From JAVBLQ01 sp031553435 (GTDB taxonomy: Bacteria; Bacteroidota; Bacteroidia; Bacteroidales; Azobacteroidaceae), in NCBI GenBank assembly GCA_031553435.1, contig JAVBLQ010000123.1, forward strand, positions 1 through 37,309: DNA of 37,309 nucleotides, written 5' to 3'. A program made the translations under genes and the position numbers. Positions 14,086 through 22,293 of this stretch are shown here, piece by piece (the stretch's first letter is position 1; the number at the start of each line of letters is the position of its first letter). Below the pieces are notes generated by a model. That model had not been told where the DNA came from, ran no database searches, and was given only the letters and a program-made list of their open reading frames with translations.

Positions 14086-15672
14086 TTAGTACCCTGCGTT
14101 TTGCTTCAGATTAGCATTGGAATTGATGTCTGATGATGGTATCGGATAGATGTTGAAATGTGCATCTGCTCCGCGACCACCTTGTGTGCCGCCTTTCCAT
14201 TCCCAGACATAAGCGGAAGAGGTAAATAGATTGTAACGAATCAGGTCGGTACGGCGGAAACATTCCCAGTACAATTCACGGGCGCGTTCGTCGAGAATGA
14301 AATTCGTTGTTAATTGACTGTCGTTAATAGTACTGACACCTGCCCGGCTACGGATTTGATTGATATAACCTAATGCTTCTGTTTTTGAACCTCCACCGCG
14401 CACTACTGCTTCCGCATAAATCAGGTATTGTTCTGCCAGGCGGAACAATGGAAAGTCATTATCTGCGTAATCCTGACCCGCATTCGAGCCATAAACAGGA
14501 TTTCCAGGAGTAGAAGCGGAAGTGATGTTTCGATATTTATAGGGTTGCAAGCCATTCGTCCAGGCCAAAGGATCATTTCCCAATGCCGGATTTTCACCTA
14601 CAAGCAGGAAGCGTTTGTCATTCGACTCAAACTTGTCTGCCAATTCTTTTCTTGTACGGTATCCATTCCAGAAGTTGTTGTTACCTTTCATTCCATAGCT
14701 GATAATTTTATTGGCATACGTTGTTTCGTAATCTATATTTGAACCGCAGTTAATCAGGAACGAAGTGCCTCCATAACCATAAGCCTTCAATCCGTCATAA
14801 GTAATCGCCAAAATAATTTCGGGGTTGTTTTTATTGTTATCCGCCAAAAACAAATCTTCATATTTGTTTTTCAATGAATAGCCTGCTACGCCAATTACTT
14901 TTTTAGCGTAAGTGGCGGCATCCGTCCAGCGGGCAGTTCCCGTATAAACTTCAGCATTCAGATAAAGACGGGCAAGCAAAGCCCAGGCGGCTGCCTGGTC
15001 GGCGCGTCCGTATTCGTTTGTTTTCGCCGCTTTCAATAGGTTGTTGTTTGTGATATCCAATAGTTCCGATTCTACAAAATTAAATAATTCGGCACGATTG
15101 ATTTGAGTAGGAAGAATATTCAACTCATCATTTTCCGTTACAAACGGAGGATTTCCGAAAATATCCATCATTACCCAATAATCGAATGCACGGATAAAAC
15201 GGGCTTCGGCTTTGAAATTTTCAACTTCTTCGCCCAAACCTTCATCTGCATTCCGGAGGAATTCGTTGGCATACATGATTTGCATAATCACCCGGTAATA
15301 CAAACCGGATGTGAATTTATCATCGTTAGTAAAATTAATATAATTCAATTCGGGAATTCCGGCGTCATTCCAAAGACAATGTGCTTCTTCGGTAGGAAGT
15401 TCCTGGTGATTGAACCAAACGCGCAAGAAGTCGGCGTTAGAACCTTCGTCGATGCCGGGAATGGGCAAGTCTGATTTTCCGGCAGGGCTTTCATTTCCTG
15501 TTGTTGTATAAGCAAGGTATACTTTTGCCAATGCGCCTTTTGTGCCTTCGAGTGTTGAGAATACGTTTTCTGAAGAAGACGTATTTTCAGGATAGATATC
15601 CAAATCCGTACAAGAAGCCAACGCCAGCATAGGCGCTATTATTGCAATGAATTTATATATATACTTTTTCAT
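14086..15672 (-). CDS. susD: SusD/RagB family nutrient-binding outer-membrane lipoprotein
   Basis: SusD proteins form the lid over the SusC barrel and capture oligosaccharides. This 528-residue protein has lipobox LALASC (Cys21), the typical N-terminal SusD segment with helical TPR-like repeats (FKAEARFIRAFDYWVMMDIFGNPPF, RADQAAAWALLARLYLNAEVY), and the C-terminal RagB signature (FPLFRLAEQYLIYAEAVVRGGG, YINQIRSRAG, LDERARELYWECFRRTDLIRY). It sits 19 nt downstream of susC and upstream of SusE/F-like genes and an amylase, which points to starch or malto-oligosaccharides as ligand. The symbol reflects locus similarity rather than proven identity with the B. thetaiotaomicron gene. Confidence 0.93.
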   Translation of the reverse strand: MKKYIYKFIAIIAPMLALASCTDLDIYPENTSSSENVFSTLEGTKGALAKVYLAYTTTGNESPAGKSDLPIPGIDEGSNADFLRVWFNHQELPTEEAHCLWNDAGIPELNYINFTNDDKFTSGLYYRVIMQIMYANEFLRNADEGLGEEVENFKAEARFIRAFDYWVMMDIFGNPPFVTENDELNILPTQINRAELFNFVESELLDITNNNLLKAAKTNEYGRADQAAAWALLARLYLNAEVYTGTARWTDAATYAKKVIGVAGYSLKNKYEDLFLADNNKNNPEIILAITYDGLKAYGYGGTSFLINCGSNIDYETTYANKIISYGMKGNNNFWNGYRTRKELADKFESNDKRFLLVGENPALGNDPLAWTNGLQPYKYRNITSASTPGNPVYGSNAGQDYADNDFPLFRLAEQYLIYAEAVVRGGGSKTEALGYINQIRSRAGVSTINDSQLTTNFILDERARELYWECFRRTDLIRYNLFTSSAYVWEWKGGTQGGRGADAHFNIYPIPSSDINSNANLKQNAGY

Positions 15673-15691
15673 ATTTTTCTTGTTTTGTTAA

Positions 15692-18600
15692 TTAGAAACT
15701 GAGATTTAATCCGAGTACATATGTGCGCGGATTCGGATAGAAATTGTTGTCTATACCTTTGTTGTTGTCGTTTATAACTTCAGGATCTATACCGTCGTAT
15801 TTGGTTACTGTAAATACGTTTTGAATCGAGAAATTTGCACGCAGGTTTGCTTTGTTGATCTTACCGAAATCATAGCCTAATTGGATATAGTCCATTTTCA
15901 GGAATGAAGCTTCCTGAACATAATAATCCGAAAGCAACTGACGATTATAGAAATTAGTTTCTAAACCATTTACCACATTGTTCATCAGGAAACTATTGGG
16001 ATTCAGGGTTTGTGAAAAATTACCCAAATCCGAATTTACGTTGTTGTAAACATAATTTCCGATGCTTGCACGTAATGCTGTTGCCAACGACCATTTTTTA
16101 TAGCTGAATGAAGTGTTGAAACCCATGTACCAATCGGGTGCAGGTTTATGATAAATATACAAATCTTTATCGGTTATTACGCCATCGCCATTGATGTCTT
16201 CATACACACCTTCTATCGGCTTTCCGTTTTCATCATATACCTGGCGGTAAACATAGAATGAATTGGGGGCAAAACCTACTTTGTGAATTTGAATCGTATT
16301 TGATGTACCTCCGGAAATTCCGCCTACCATGGCGCCGGGATAACCGGAATCAGGAGCGTCGTTTAAAGACAATTTGGAGATTTCCGTATTGTTGAAAGTA
16401 ATATTGAATCCAAGTTCCCAATGTATGTCTTTGGTTTCTATGGCTACTGCATTAATATTACCTTCTACTCCCCAATTATCCATTGTTCCGATATTTTTTG
16501 TAATGTAAGGTGTGAAGTTACTACCTGCAGGCAGAGGTACTTCATTTAACAGATCTTTTGTGTGTTTTTGATAGTAATCAATACTACCATAAATGCGATT
16601 GTTTACAAATCCCCAGTCTAAACCGATATTTTGGGTAGTAGTTTCTTCCCATTTACGATTTGCGTCATAACCAGCGGGACGCCAGCCGGAATAGAATTTG
16701 TCTCCGAATTGCATCTGAGCGGTCGGATCGCTTAATGTATAAATAGGTAACCAACCGAAATCGCCATCCAAATCACTGCCAAAATCTTGCTGTCCGGTAA
16801 CACCCCAACCTAAACGAAGTTTTAAGTTGGAAAGGACTTCAACCCCTTGAAGGAAAGCTTCGTCATGAATACGCCAGGCCAGGGCCACAGATGGGAAAGT
16901 ACCCCAACGATTTTTGGGACTAAACCGTGATGAACCGTCGCGACGAATCGTCGCTGTCAATAAATATCTGTCGAGAAGATTGTAATTCAAACGGCCGTAA
17001 AAAGAAATCAAACGGTTGTGGAAAGGAATATTAGTACCTGCCGGCTTTGCAACACTTACACCATCGTAATAATATTCATCAAAAGGTATGTTTGTTGTTT
17101 GCCAATCTTGCCAGGTATAACCTCCCATTATGTCAAAGCGATTTGCATCGTTCAATTGTTTTGCATAGTTCAAATAAAATTCCAGGAGTGTATTTTGCTT
17201 TTGTTGATCGAAATAGGTTCTTTTTCCATTCGGATATTCTCTCGGTGACCAAGGTTGGGTAACCACTCCTCCTGTTCCTTGAGAAACATCATAACCTAAA
17301 TTTAAATTAGCACGTAGATCAGGCAAGAAGTGAAATTTATAATCGAACTGGGCATTTCCGATACTACGAAAAACATCCGACTGATCATCTTTGGATTGAA
17401 GTAAAGCCACCGGGTTTTCGGTAGCCTGCGAGTTCAAACTGCCCGAAAATAACCACGCCCAATAGCCGTTGTAAGCATCGAAACCAGGGGCAGTAACGGG
17501 GTGTGTCGGATCCATACGTAAAGCGGCTCCGATAGCATCTCCATTTCCAAAGCGGGAGTGTGTCCAAATGCCTTTTACATTCAGGTTCACCGCTAAATGT
17601 TTGTCAAAAAAAGTCGGGGAAAGATTAAGAGAGAGAGTTCCCCGCTTCATATTATCCGTCTTCAGAATACCGTCCTGGCTGAGAAATCCGCCGGAAATCC
17701 GGTAAGGAAGATTTTTGTCAGCGCCACTGATAGTGATATTGTTATCGGTTGTGAAAGCATTGCGGAATATCTGGTCTTGCCAATCGGTATTGGCTGTACC
17801 AAGGTAACCGATGTATTGATCCACCCTATCCCCAACAAGTCTTATTGGAGCCTGGGTAGTTACAACATCGCGGAATTGATCGGCTGTGAGTACTTCGACT
17901 CTGCGGGCGATGGTAGCAATTGAATTTTGAGATGATATGTCTATTTTTTGTGCTTGTCCTAAAACTCCTTTTTTAGTGGTAATAATAATCACCCCATTGG
18001 AAGCGCGGGAACCATAAATAGCTGTTGCCGAAGCATCTTTCAAAATATTCATTGATTCGATGTCGTTGGGATTGATCGTCGATAGCGGGCTCGTCGCACC
18101 TGAGATAGATTCGTTATCCAATGGAACTCCATCAATAACGATCAACGGATCGTTGCTTGCATTCAAAGAAGCGCCGCCGCGAATACGGATTTGGTTACCG
18201 CTTCCTGCGCGTCCGCCGGTAGATGTGATTTGCACACCGGCAACTTTACCCGAAATCAACGATGTCGGATTAACAATCACGCCTTTTTGAAATTCCCTTT
18301 CTCCGATAGCTGCAACCGAACCGGTCAGGTCACCTTTTTTCACCGTACCATATCCAATCGCTACAACCTCTCCCAACATTACCACATCTTCCTGTAGTAC
18401 TATTGAAATATTTGTTCTTCCCTGAACAGGAATTTCCTGAGGTTTGTAGCCAATATAGCTTACGGTAATTGTTGAACTTGAAGGAACACTCAGTGAAAAA
18501 TTTCCATCGGCATCGGTCAGAGTCCCGTTGGATGTTCCTTTGATAATTACGCTGGCTCCAATGATAGCTTCTCCATATGTTGCATCTTTTATATTACCTT

Positions 18601-18700
18601 TAAGGATAATATTTTGTGCAAAAAGCGATGAAGAAAGTAATAATCCGCTAAATAACAAGAGGATTGTTTTTACCTTGAATAGTAGTGATTTTTTCTTCAT
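15692..18700 (-). CDS. susC: SusC/RagA family TonB-dependent glycan transporter
   Basis: This 1002-residue outer-membrane protein should import starch breakdown products with energy from TonB. It has a signal peptide (1-29, ending SSSLFAQ), a carboxypeptidase-D-like regulatory domain (about 32-112; ASVIIKGTSNGTLTDADGNF), the SusC linker around EVVAIGYGTVKKGDLTGSV, a plug domain with the IRIRGGASLNASNDPLIVIDGVPL motif and SRASNGVIIITTKKG, then a long beta-barrel ending in an aromatic residue (VLGLNLSF). It is the first gene of a five-gene minus-strand operon. Its upstream region is long and holds a MITE-like element and a LacI-type operator shared with the divergent lacI gene. Confidence 0.95.
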   Translation of the reverse strand: MKKKSLLFKVKTILLLFSGLLLSSSLFAQNIILKGNIKDATYGEAIIGASVIIKGTSNGTLTDADGNFSLSVPSSSTITVSYIGYKPQEIPVQGRTNISIVLQEDVVMLGEVVAIGYGTVKKGDLTGSVAAIGEREFQKGVIVNPTSLISGKVAGVQITSTGGRAGSGNQIRIRGGASLNASNDPLIVIDGVPLDNESISGATSPLSTINPNDIESMNILKDASATAIYGSRASNGVIIITTKKGVLGQAQKIDISSQNSIATIARRVEVLTADQFRDVVTTQAPIRLVGDRVDQYIGYLGTANTDWQDQIFRNAFTTDNNITISGADKNLPYRISGGFLSQDGILKTDNMKRGTLSLNLSPTFFDKHLAVNLNVKGIWTHSRFGNGDAIGAALRMDPTHPVTAPGFDAYNGYWAWLFSGSLNSQATENPVALLQSKDDQSDVFRSIGNAQFDYKFHFLPDLRANLNLGYDVSQGTGGVVTQPWSPREYPNGKRTYFDQQKQNTLLEFYLNYAKQLNDANRFDIMGGYTWQDWQTTNIPFDEYYYDGVSVAKPAGTNIPFHNRLISFYGRLNYNLLDRYLLTATIRRDGSSRFSPKNRWGTFPSVALAWRIHDEAFLQGVEVLSNLKLRLGWGVTGQQDFGSDLDGDFGWLPIYTLSDPTAQMQFGDKFYSGWRPAGYDANRKWEETTTQNIGLDWGFVNNRIYGSIDYYQKHTKDLLNEVPLPAGSNFTPYITKNIGTMDNWGVEGNINAVAIETKDIHWELGFNITFNNTEISKLSLNDAPDSGYPGAMVGGISGGTSNTIQIHKVGFAPNSFYVYRQVYDENGKPIEGVYEDINGDGVITDKDLYIYHKPAPDWYMGFNTSFSYKKWSLATALRASIGNYVYNNVNSDLGNFSQTLNPNSFLMNNVVNGLETNFYNRQLLSDYYVQEASFLKMDYIQLGYDFGKINKANLRANFSIQNVFTVTKYDGIDPEVINDNNKGIDNNFYPNPRTYVLGLNLSF

Positions 18701-18763
18701 GAAATTTAGTTTTTGAAGTAATAATTTATTGTGTTTTTGGTATTAAACAAAGTTTTTTAGTTA

Positions 18764-18823
18764 AAGGTTACCAGTTTTTTAGTTACTAGTTACCATTACG
18801 GATTTTTAGTTATAAGTTACGGT
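18764..18823. repeat. GTTAC word repeats (opposed copies at 19144-19168)
   Basis: Variants of AGTTAC/GGTTAC occur several times here. Inverted copies (CGTAACCCGTAACTTGTAAC) lie at 19144-19163, on the far side of the MITE-like element. The low-complexity words bracket the element; function is unknown. Confidence 0.45.
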
Positions 18824-18859
18824 AAAATAGGTACATCATCAAGATTAATTTACAATTTG

Positions 18860-18919
18860 TTTAATGTCGAAGGTTTAATGTTGAAAATTGGGACACTAAG
18901 AATTCAACCTTCAATTAAA
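18860..18919. repeat. TTTAATG-GAAGGTT palindromic word repeat
   Basis: The words at 18860-18885 (TTTAATG twice, with GAAGGTT between) recur inverted at 18903-18919 (AACCTTC and ATTAAA). The perfect core is 7 bp. It is another member of the word-palindrome theme, in the untranslated region upstream of susC. Confidence 0.45.
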
Positions 18920-18935
18920 TATTATTTACTACTTA

Positions 18936-19119
18936 GAGCCTGTTTAAATTTTATACAAATATTTTATTATTGTTATTTTCGTTATTAATCAGTCCTCGTT
19001 TTTGTCTGTTTTGCATAATCTTTTTAACTCAAATAGCCCGCTATTATCGTTAAAATCTTACGCAAAATATCCTAAAAAATAGAACTAATTAATTTAACGA
19101 ATAAAATTTAAACAGGCTC
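18936..19119. mobile_element. MITE-like element, 184 bp, 19-bp perfect terminal inverted repeats, TTA duplication
   Basis: GAGCCTGTTTAAATTTTAT at 18936-18954 is repeated exactly inverted at 19101-19119. TTA flanks both sides (18933-18935 and 19120-19122), as expected for a 3-bp target duplication. The interior has no transposase-sized frame; a small hairpin (ATAG-CCCG-CTAT) lies near the middle. Terminal GAGCCTGTT-type repeats with TNA duplications are reminiscent of IS5-superfamily (IS1031-like) elements, but that assignment is from memory. The element lies in the susC leader/promoter region. Confidence 0.7.
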
Positions 19120-19174
19120 TTATTCCAAAAAGTTGATGTGTCGTAACCCGTAACTTGTAACCCCTAACCATACA

Positions 19175-19182
19175 CAAAAATA
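19175..19182 (-). promoter_or_regulatory. Possible susC promoter -7 box
   Basis: On the minus strand this reads TATTTTTG, an exact TAnnTTTG match. A TTTG stands 23 nt upstream (19206-19209), slightly farther than usual. If it is used, the susC leader would be about 470 nt long and include the MITE-like element. Confidence 0.4.
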
Positions 19183-19236
19183 ATACGGTTAATCCATTTT
19201 AATGTCAAATAACCGGGATTCACTATTCTTTTTATG

Positions 19237-19250
19237 TGCAAACGATTGCA
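19237..19250. promoter_or_regulatory. LacI-family operator
   Basis: TGCAAACGATTGCA is a near-perfect palindrome (12 of 14 positions symmetric) with the central CG typical of LacI/GalR operators. It lies 89 nt before the lacI start and about 30 nt upstream of the possible susC promoter, so it could control both directions. Confidence 0.7.
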
Positions 19251-19276
19251 ATACCATATCTATAACGCTTATGTCG

Positions 19277-19307
19277 TTTGGTATGTTCATAAGTTTTTGT
19301 ATTTTTG
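19277..19307 (+). promoter_or_regulatory. Bacteroidota promoter for lacI and the MFS gene
   Basis: TTTG (19277-19280), a 19-nt spacer, then TATTTTTG (19300-19307), matching the -33/-7 consensus. It predicts a start of transcription roughly 10 nt before the lacI ATG. Confidence 0.7.
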
Positions 19308-19325
19308 AGCGTTAAAACCTAATTC

Positions 19326-20336
19326 ATGAACAAGCACCAGATTACGATCAAAGATATTGCAAGGGAATTGAAGCTTTCTCCTTCCACGGTTTCGCGTGCT
19401 TTGAGAAATATGCCTGAAATCAGTAAAGAAACCAGGGAAGAGGTGCAGGCTTATGCCGTCAAATACAAATATCAAAAGAATGACTTGGCCATGAGTTTGC
19501 GAATGAAAAAAACAAGAACCATTGGTGTTGTGATTCCTGAAATAATCCATTATTTTTTCTCGGCCGTACTGGCAGGCATTGAAGATGTTGCCGATAAAGA
19601 AAATTTCAATGTCATTGTTACCCAATCTAAAGAAGAAGTTTTGAAAGAAAAAAAATCTGTACAAACCTTGCTCTCTTCGATGGTTTGCGGAGTATTGGCT
19701 TCCATGTCGAAAACCACGACTGACTATGGTCATTTTCAAGAGTTGGTCGACCGCAATATTCCTATCGTCTTTTTCGACCGGATTTGTCCCGGTATTCTCA
19801 CGGATAAAGTTGTGGTGGATGATTATTCCGGCGCTTTTTCAGCCGTCAGTCATCTGATAGAAACAGGATGCCGCCGGATCGTATTTTTCGGCGCCGAACC
19901 CCGATTGGTACTTGCCAACAACCGCCGCATGGGTTATGAAGATGCTTTGAGGAAAAACGGACTGAAGGTTGATAAAGATCTGATGTTCATTTGCGACACA
20001 TTGGAAAAAGCAGAAGAGATCACTCCTTCCATCCTGGCATGGGAAGAAAAACCGGATGCTTTTTTTGCCGTCAACGATGAAACTGCTGTGGGAATTTTGA
20101 ATACAGTCAAATCATCCGGATTCAAGGTGCCGGAAGAAATTTCCATTTGTGGATTTACCAATGCCAATATAACGTCGTTTACAGATCCGAAACTGACCAC
20201 TGTAGATCAACACGGATTTGAAGTCGGGGCTACCGCCATGCGCTTATTAATCGACAGGATTATGCAAAACGGAGAAGAAAATGTTGTGAGTAAAATCGTA
20301 AAAACAAACTTAATAGAACGAGGAACTACCAAATGA
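19326..20336 (+). CDS. LacI/GalR family transcriptional regulator of the sus locus
   Basis: The 336-residue protein has an N-terminal LacI helix-turn-helix (ITIKDIARELKLSPSTVSRALRNMPEIS, about residues 6-33), a hinge segment (NDLAMSLRMKKTRTIGVVIPE) and a periplasmic-binding-protein-like sugar domain (about 60-330; GCRRIVFFGAE, DAFFAVNDETAVGIL). It would bind a sugar effector and release or occupy operators. The palindrome at 19237-19250 is the obvious target, implying autoregulation and control of the divergent susC operon. In B. thetaiotaomicron the sus operon is instead controlled by the membrane regulator SusR; a LacI regulator here is a different wiring. Its stop overlaps the start of the transporter gene (ATGA). 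Confidence 0.9.
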   Translation: MNKHQITIKDIARELKLSPSTVSRALRNMPEISKETREEVQAYAVKYKYQKNDLAMSLRMKKTRTIGVVIPEIIHYFFSAVLAGIEDVADKENFNVIVTQSKEEVLKEKKSVQTLLSSMVCGVLASMSKTTTDYGHFQELVDRNIPIVFFDRICPGILTDKVVVDDYSGAFSAVSHLIETGCRRIVFFGAEPRLVLANNRRMGYEDALRKNGLKVDKDLMFICDTLEKAEEITPSILAWEEKPDAFFAVNDETAVGILNTVKSSGFKVPEEISICGFTNANITSFTDPKLTTVDQHGFEVGATAMRLLIDRIMQNGEENVVSKIVKTNLIERGTTK

Positions 20337-21697
20337 AAACTAAACCACGTCTCAATTTCTGGCAAATCTGGAATATGACTTTCGGATTCCTTGGAATACA
20401 ATTCGGATTTGCGCTTCAGAATGCTAACTCAAGCAGGATTCTTCAAACATACGGCGCCGATGTTGATAAATTATCCTTGTTCTGGCTGGCAGCTCCGTTA
20501 ACAGGAATGATTATCCAGCCTATTATCGGTCATTATTCGGATAGAACCTGGTGTAAATTAGGGCGCCGGAGGCCATATTTTCTTGTAGGAGCGATATTGA
20601 CCACTGTTGCTTTGTTTCTGATGCCGAACGCAGGATTGCTGATGCCGGCAGAAACAGCCCATGCCATTCTTTCACCTGTTTTAATCGGAGCCGGAATGTT
20701 AATGATCATGGATGCCTCGATCAATGTTACCATGGAGCCTTTCCGGGCTCTGGTTGCAGACGTCTTGCCGGAAGAACAAAGAACCTTGGGCTTTTCCGTA
20801 CAAACATTTTTAATTGGAGTAGGAGCGGTAGTTGGGTCTGCATTACCTTATATCCTTTCCAACTGGTTCGGATTTTCCTCGGAAGTCGACGGAAACGAAA
20901 TCTCTCAGAATGTCAAATGGTCTTTCTACATCGGAGGAGGTATTTTGCTGACATCTGTATTATGGACAATTATCCGGACCAAAGAGTATTCTCCGCAGGA
21001 ATATGCGGAATTCGAAGATACGAAAAAAGCAGAACCCGCACAATTTGATAAAGGAATCCTGCAAATCTGGGATGATATAAAAAATATGCCTTCCGTGATG
21101 AAACAATTGGGTATTTGTCAATTTTTCTCCTGGTTTGCCTTGTTTTCCCTGTGGGTATATACAGTTCCGGCTGTGGCTGAACATGTTTATAATACCACCG
21201 ATGCTCTTTCTCCGGAATATCAGAAAGCAGGAGACGAAGTAGGCACTTTATTCAGCGCCTACAATTTTATTGCTATGTTGGTAGCGTTATCCCTACCTTA
21301 TTTTGCAAAGAAAAGCAGCCGTAAAATCACCCATGCTTTGGCATTGATCATTGGTGGAATAGGTTTGATCTCCATGTTTTTCTTCAAAACCACAGACGCC
21401 ATGTATTTCTCTATGATTTGTATCGGTATTGCGTGGGCCAGCATTCTGGCAATGCCTTATGCCATTCTTTCCAATGCTCTTCCTCAGGAAAAAATGGGAA
21501 TTTATATGGGGATATTTAATTTCTTCATCACATTTCCCCAAATCGTAAACGGGTTATTCCACGGATGGATCGTTAATCATGTATATGGAAGGCATCCTAT
21601 CTATGCATTATTAACCGGAGGAATCTTCTTTCTACTTGCCGCTGTTTCCGTGATGTTTGTTAAAGATAATGAAAAACAAAAACTTGTTACAGATTGA
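20333..21697 (+). CDS. MFS sugar transporter, SLC45/GPH-like (probable maltose or malto-oligosaccharide uptake)
   Basis: This 454-residue inner-membrane protein has about 12 hydrophobic helices. After helix 2 it carries GHYSDRTWCKLGRRRPYFLVG, the RxGRRRP-type loop of SLC45 and sucrose/maltose transporters; the N-terminus (NFWQIWNMTFGFLGIQFGFALQNANSSRI) is also family-typical. It probably moves maltose or short maltodextrins, released by the amylase and imported by SusC, from the periplasm to the cytoplasm by proton symport. It is translationally coupled to lacI by a 4-nt overlap. No cytoplasmic maltose phosphorylase or SusA/SusB homologue is visible in the window, so those steps must be encoded elsewhere. 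Confidence 0.88.
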   Translation: MKTKPRLNFWQIWNMTFGFLGIQFGFALQNANSSRILQTYGADVDKLSLFWLAAPLTGMIIQPIIGHYSDRTWCKLGRRRPYFLVGAILTTVALFLMPNAGLLMPAETAHAILSPVLIGAGMLMIMDASINVTMEPFRALVADVLPEEQRTLGFSVQTFLIGVGAVVGSALPYILSNWFGFSSEVDGNEISQNVKWSFYIGGGILLTSVLWTIIRTKEYSPQEYAEFEDTKKAEPAQFDKGILQIWDDIKNMPSVMKQLGICQFFSWFALFSLWVYTVPAVAEHVYNTTDALSPEYQKAGDEVGTLFSAYNFIAMLVALSLPYFAKKSSRKITHALALIIGGIGLISMFFFKTTDAMYFSMICIGIAWASILAMPYAILSNALPQEKMGIYMGIFNFFITFPQIVNGLFHGWIVNHVYGRHPIYALLTGGIFFLLAAVSVMFVKDNEKQKLVTD

Positions 21698-21711
21698 GTT
21701 GAAAAAATCGC

Positions 21712-21719
21712 TAAATTTG
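21712..21719 (+). promoter_or_regulatory. Bacteroidota -7 box before the DUF4827-like gene
   Basis: TAAATTTG is an exact TAnnTTTG match 30 nt before the start codon. No well-placed TTTG -33 box was seen. Confidence 0.45.
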
Positions 21720-21748
21720 CGGCGTTTTGATCAGAAAAATTATTTTAA

Positions 21749-22282
21749 ATGAAAAAGAAAATATTATTCATACTCTCATCCGTCCTGATTCTCTCTTTCG
21801 GGGCATGTAACAAAACAAAAACTTACGCTGAATTATTAAAAGAAGAAGAAAAGGCAATCGACCAATTCATAAATAAAAACGGACTTGTTATTTTATCCGA
21901 ATATCCGAAAGACAGTACCTTTAAAGACAATGAATATTTTCTGACACCCGAAGGTCTCTACATGAATGTAATGGACAAAGGAACTAAAAAACCTCAAAAT
22001 GGAAATGAAATTTGTTTCCGTATCAGGTATTATAGTTCTTTCAAAGAAGATACTACAAAATATCTTGGTAATATGTGGGGAACAGGAGATGCTTACACAT
22101 ATATTTATGGTAATTATTATAGCACCATCAGTTGGGGTCAAGGCCTTACCATTCCATTGTCTTATGTAGGTGAAGATTCAAAAGTGAAACTTATAGTGCC
22201 GTCCAAATTAGGCACTAGCACAGATGCAAATAGTGTATCTCCAGTCTATTACGATTATATATGGTATTCTAAATTTAAGTAA
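21749..22282 (+). CDS. DUF4827-like lipoprotein
   Basis: A 177-residue lipoprotein with a signal peptide and lipobox SFGAC (Cys20). The rest is a small alpha/beta domain with EEEKAIDQFINKNGL near residue 40 and a C-terminal part suggestive of an FKBP-like fold (TIPLSYVGEDSKVKLIVPSKLGTS...PVYYDYIWYS). It resembles Bacteroidales DUF4827 proteins, which are often next to the phosphoglucosamine mutase gene, as here (11-nt gap). Those proteins have no established function. If the fold is FKBP-like, an envelope peptidyl-prolyl isomerase or binding role is possible, but the catalytic residues are not evident. Confidence 0.7.
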   Translation: MKKKILFILSSVLILSFGACNKTKTYAELLKEEEKAIDQFINKNGLVILSEYPKDSTFKDNEYFLTPEGLYMNVMDKGTKKPQNGNEICFRIRYYSSFKEDTTKYLGNMWGTGDAYTYIYGNYYSTISWGQGLTIPLSYVGEDSKVKLIVPSKLGTSTDANSVSPVYYDYIWYSKFK

Positions 22283-22293
22283 CCGCTATTCAG

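Noticed and set aside
18936..19119. Simple terminator for susC or lacI transcripts
   Set aside because: The arms are 146 nt apart, AT-rich at their inner ends and flanked by a TTA duplication; neither neighbouring gene ends here.
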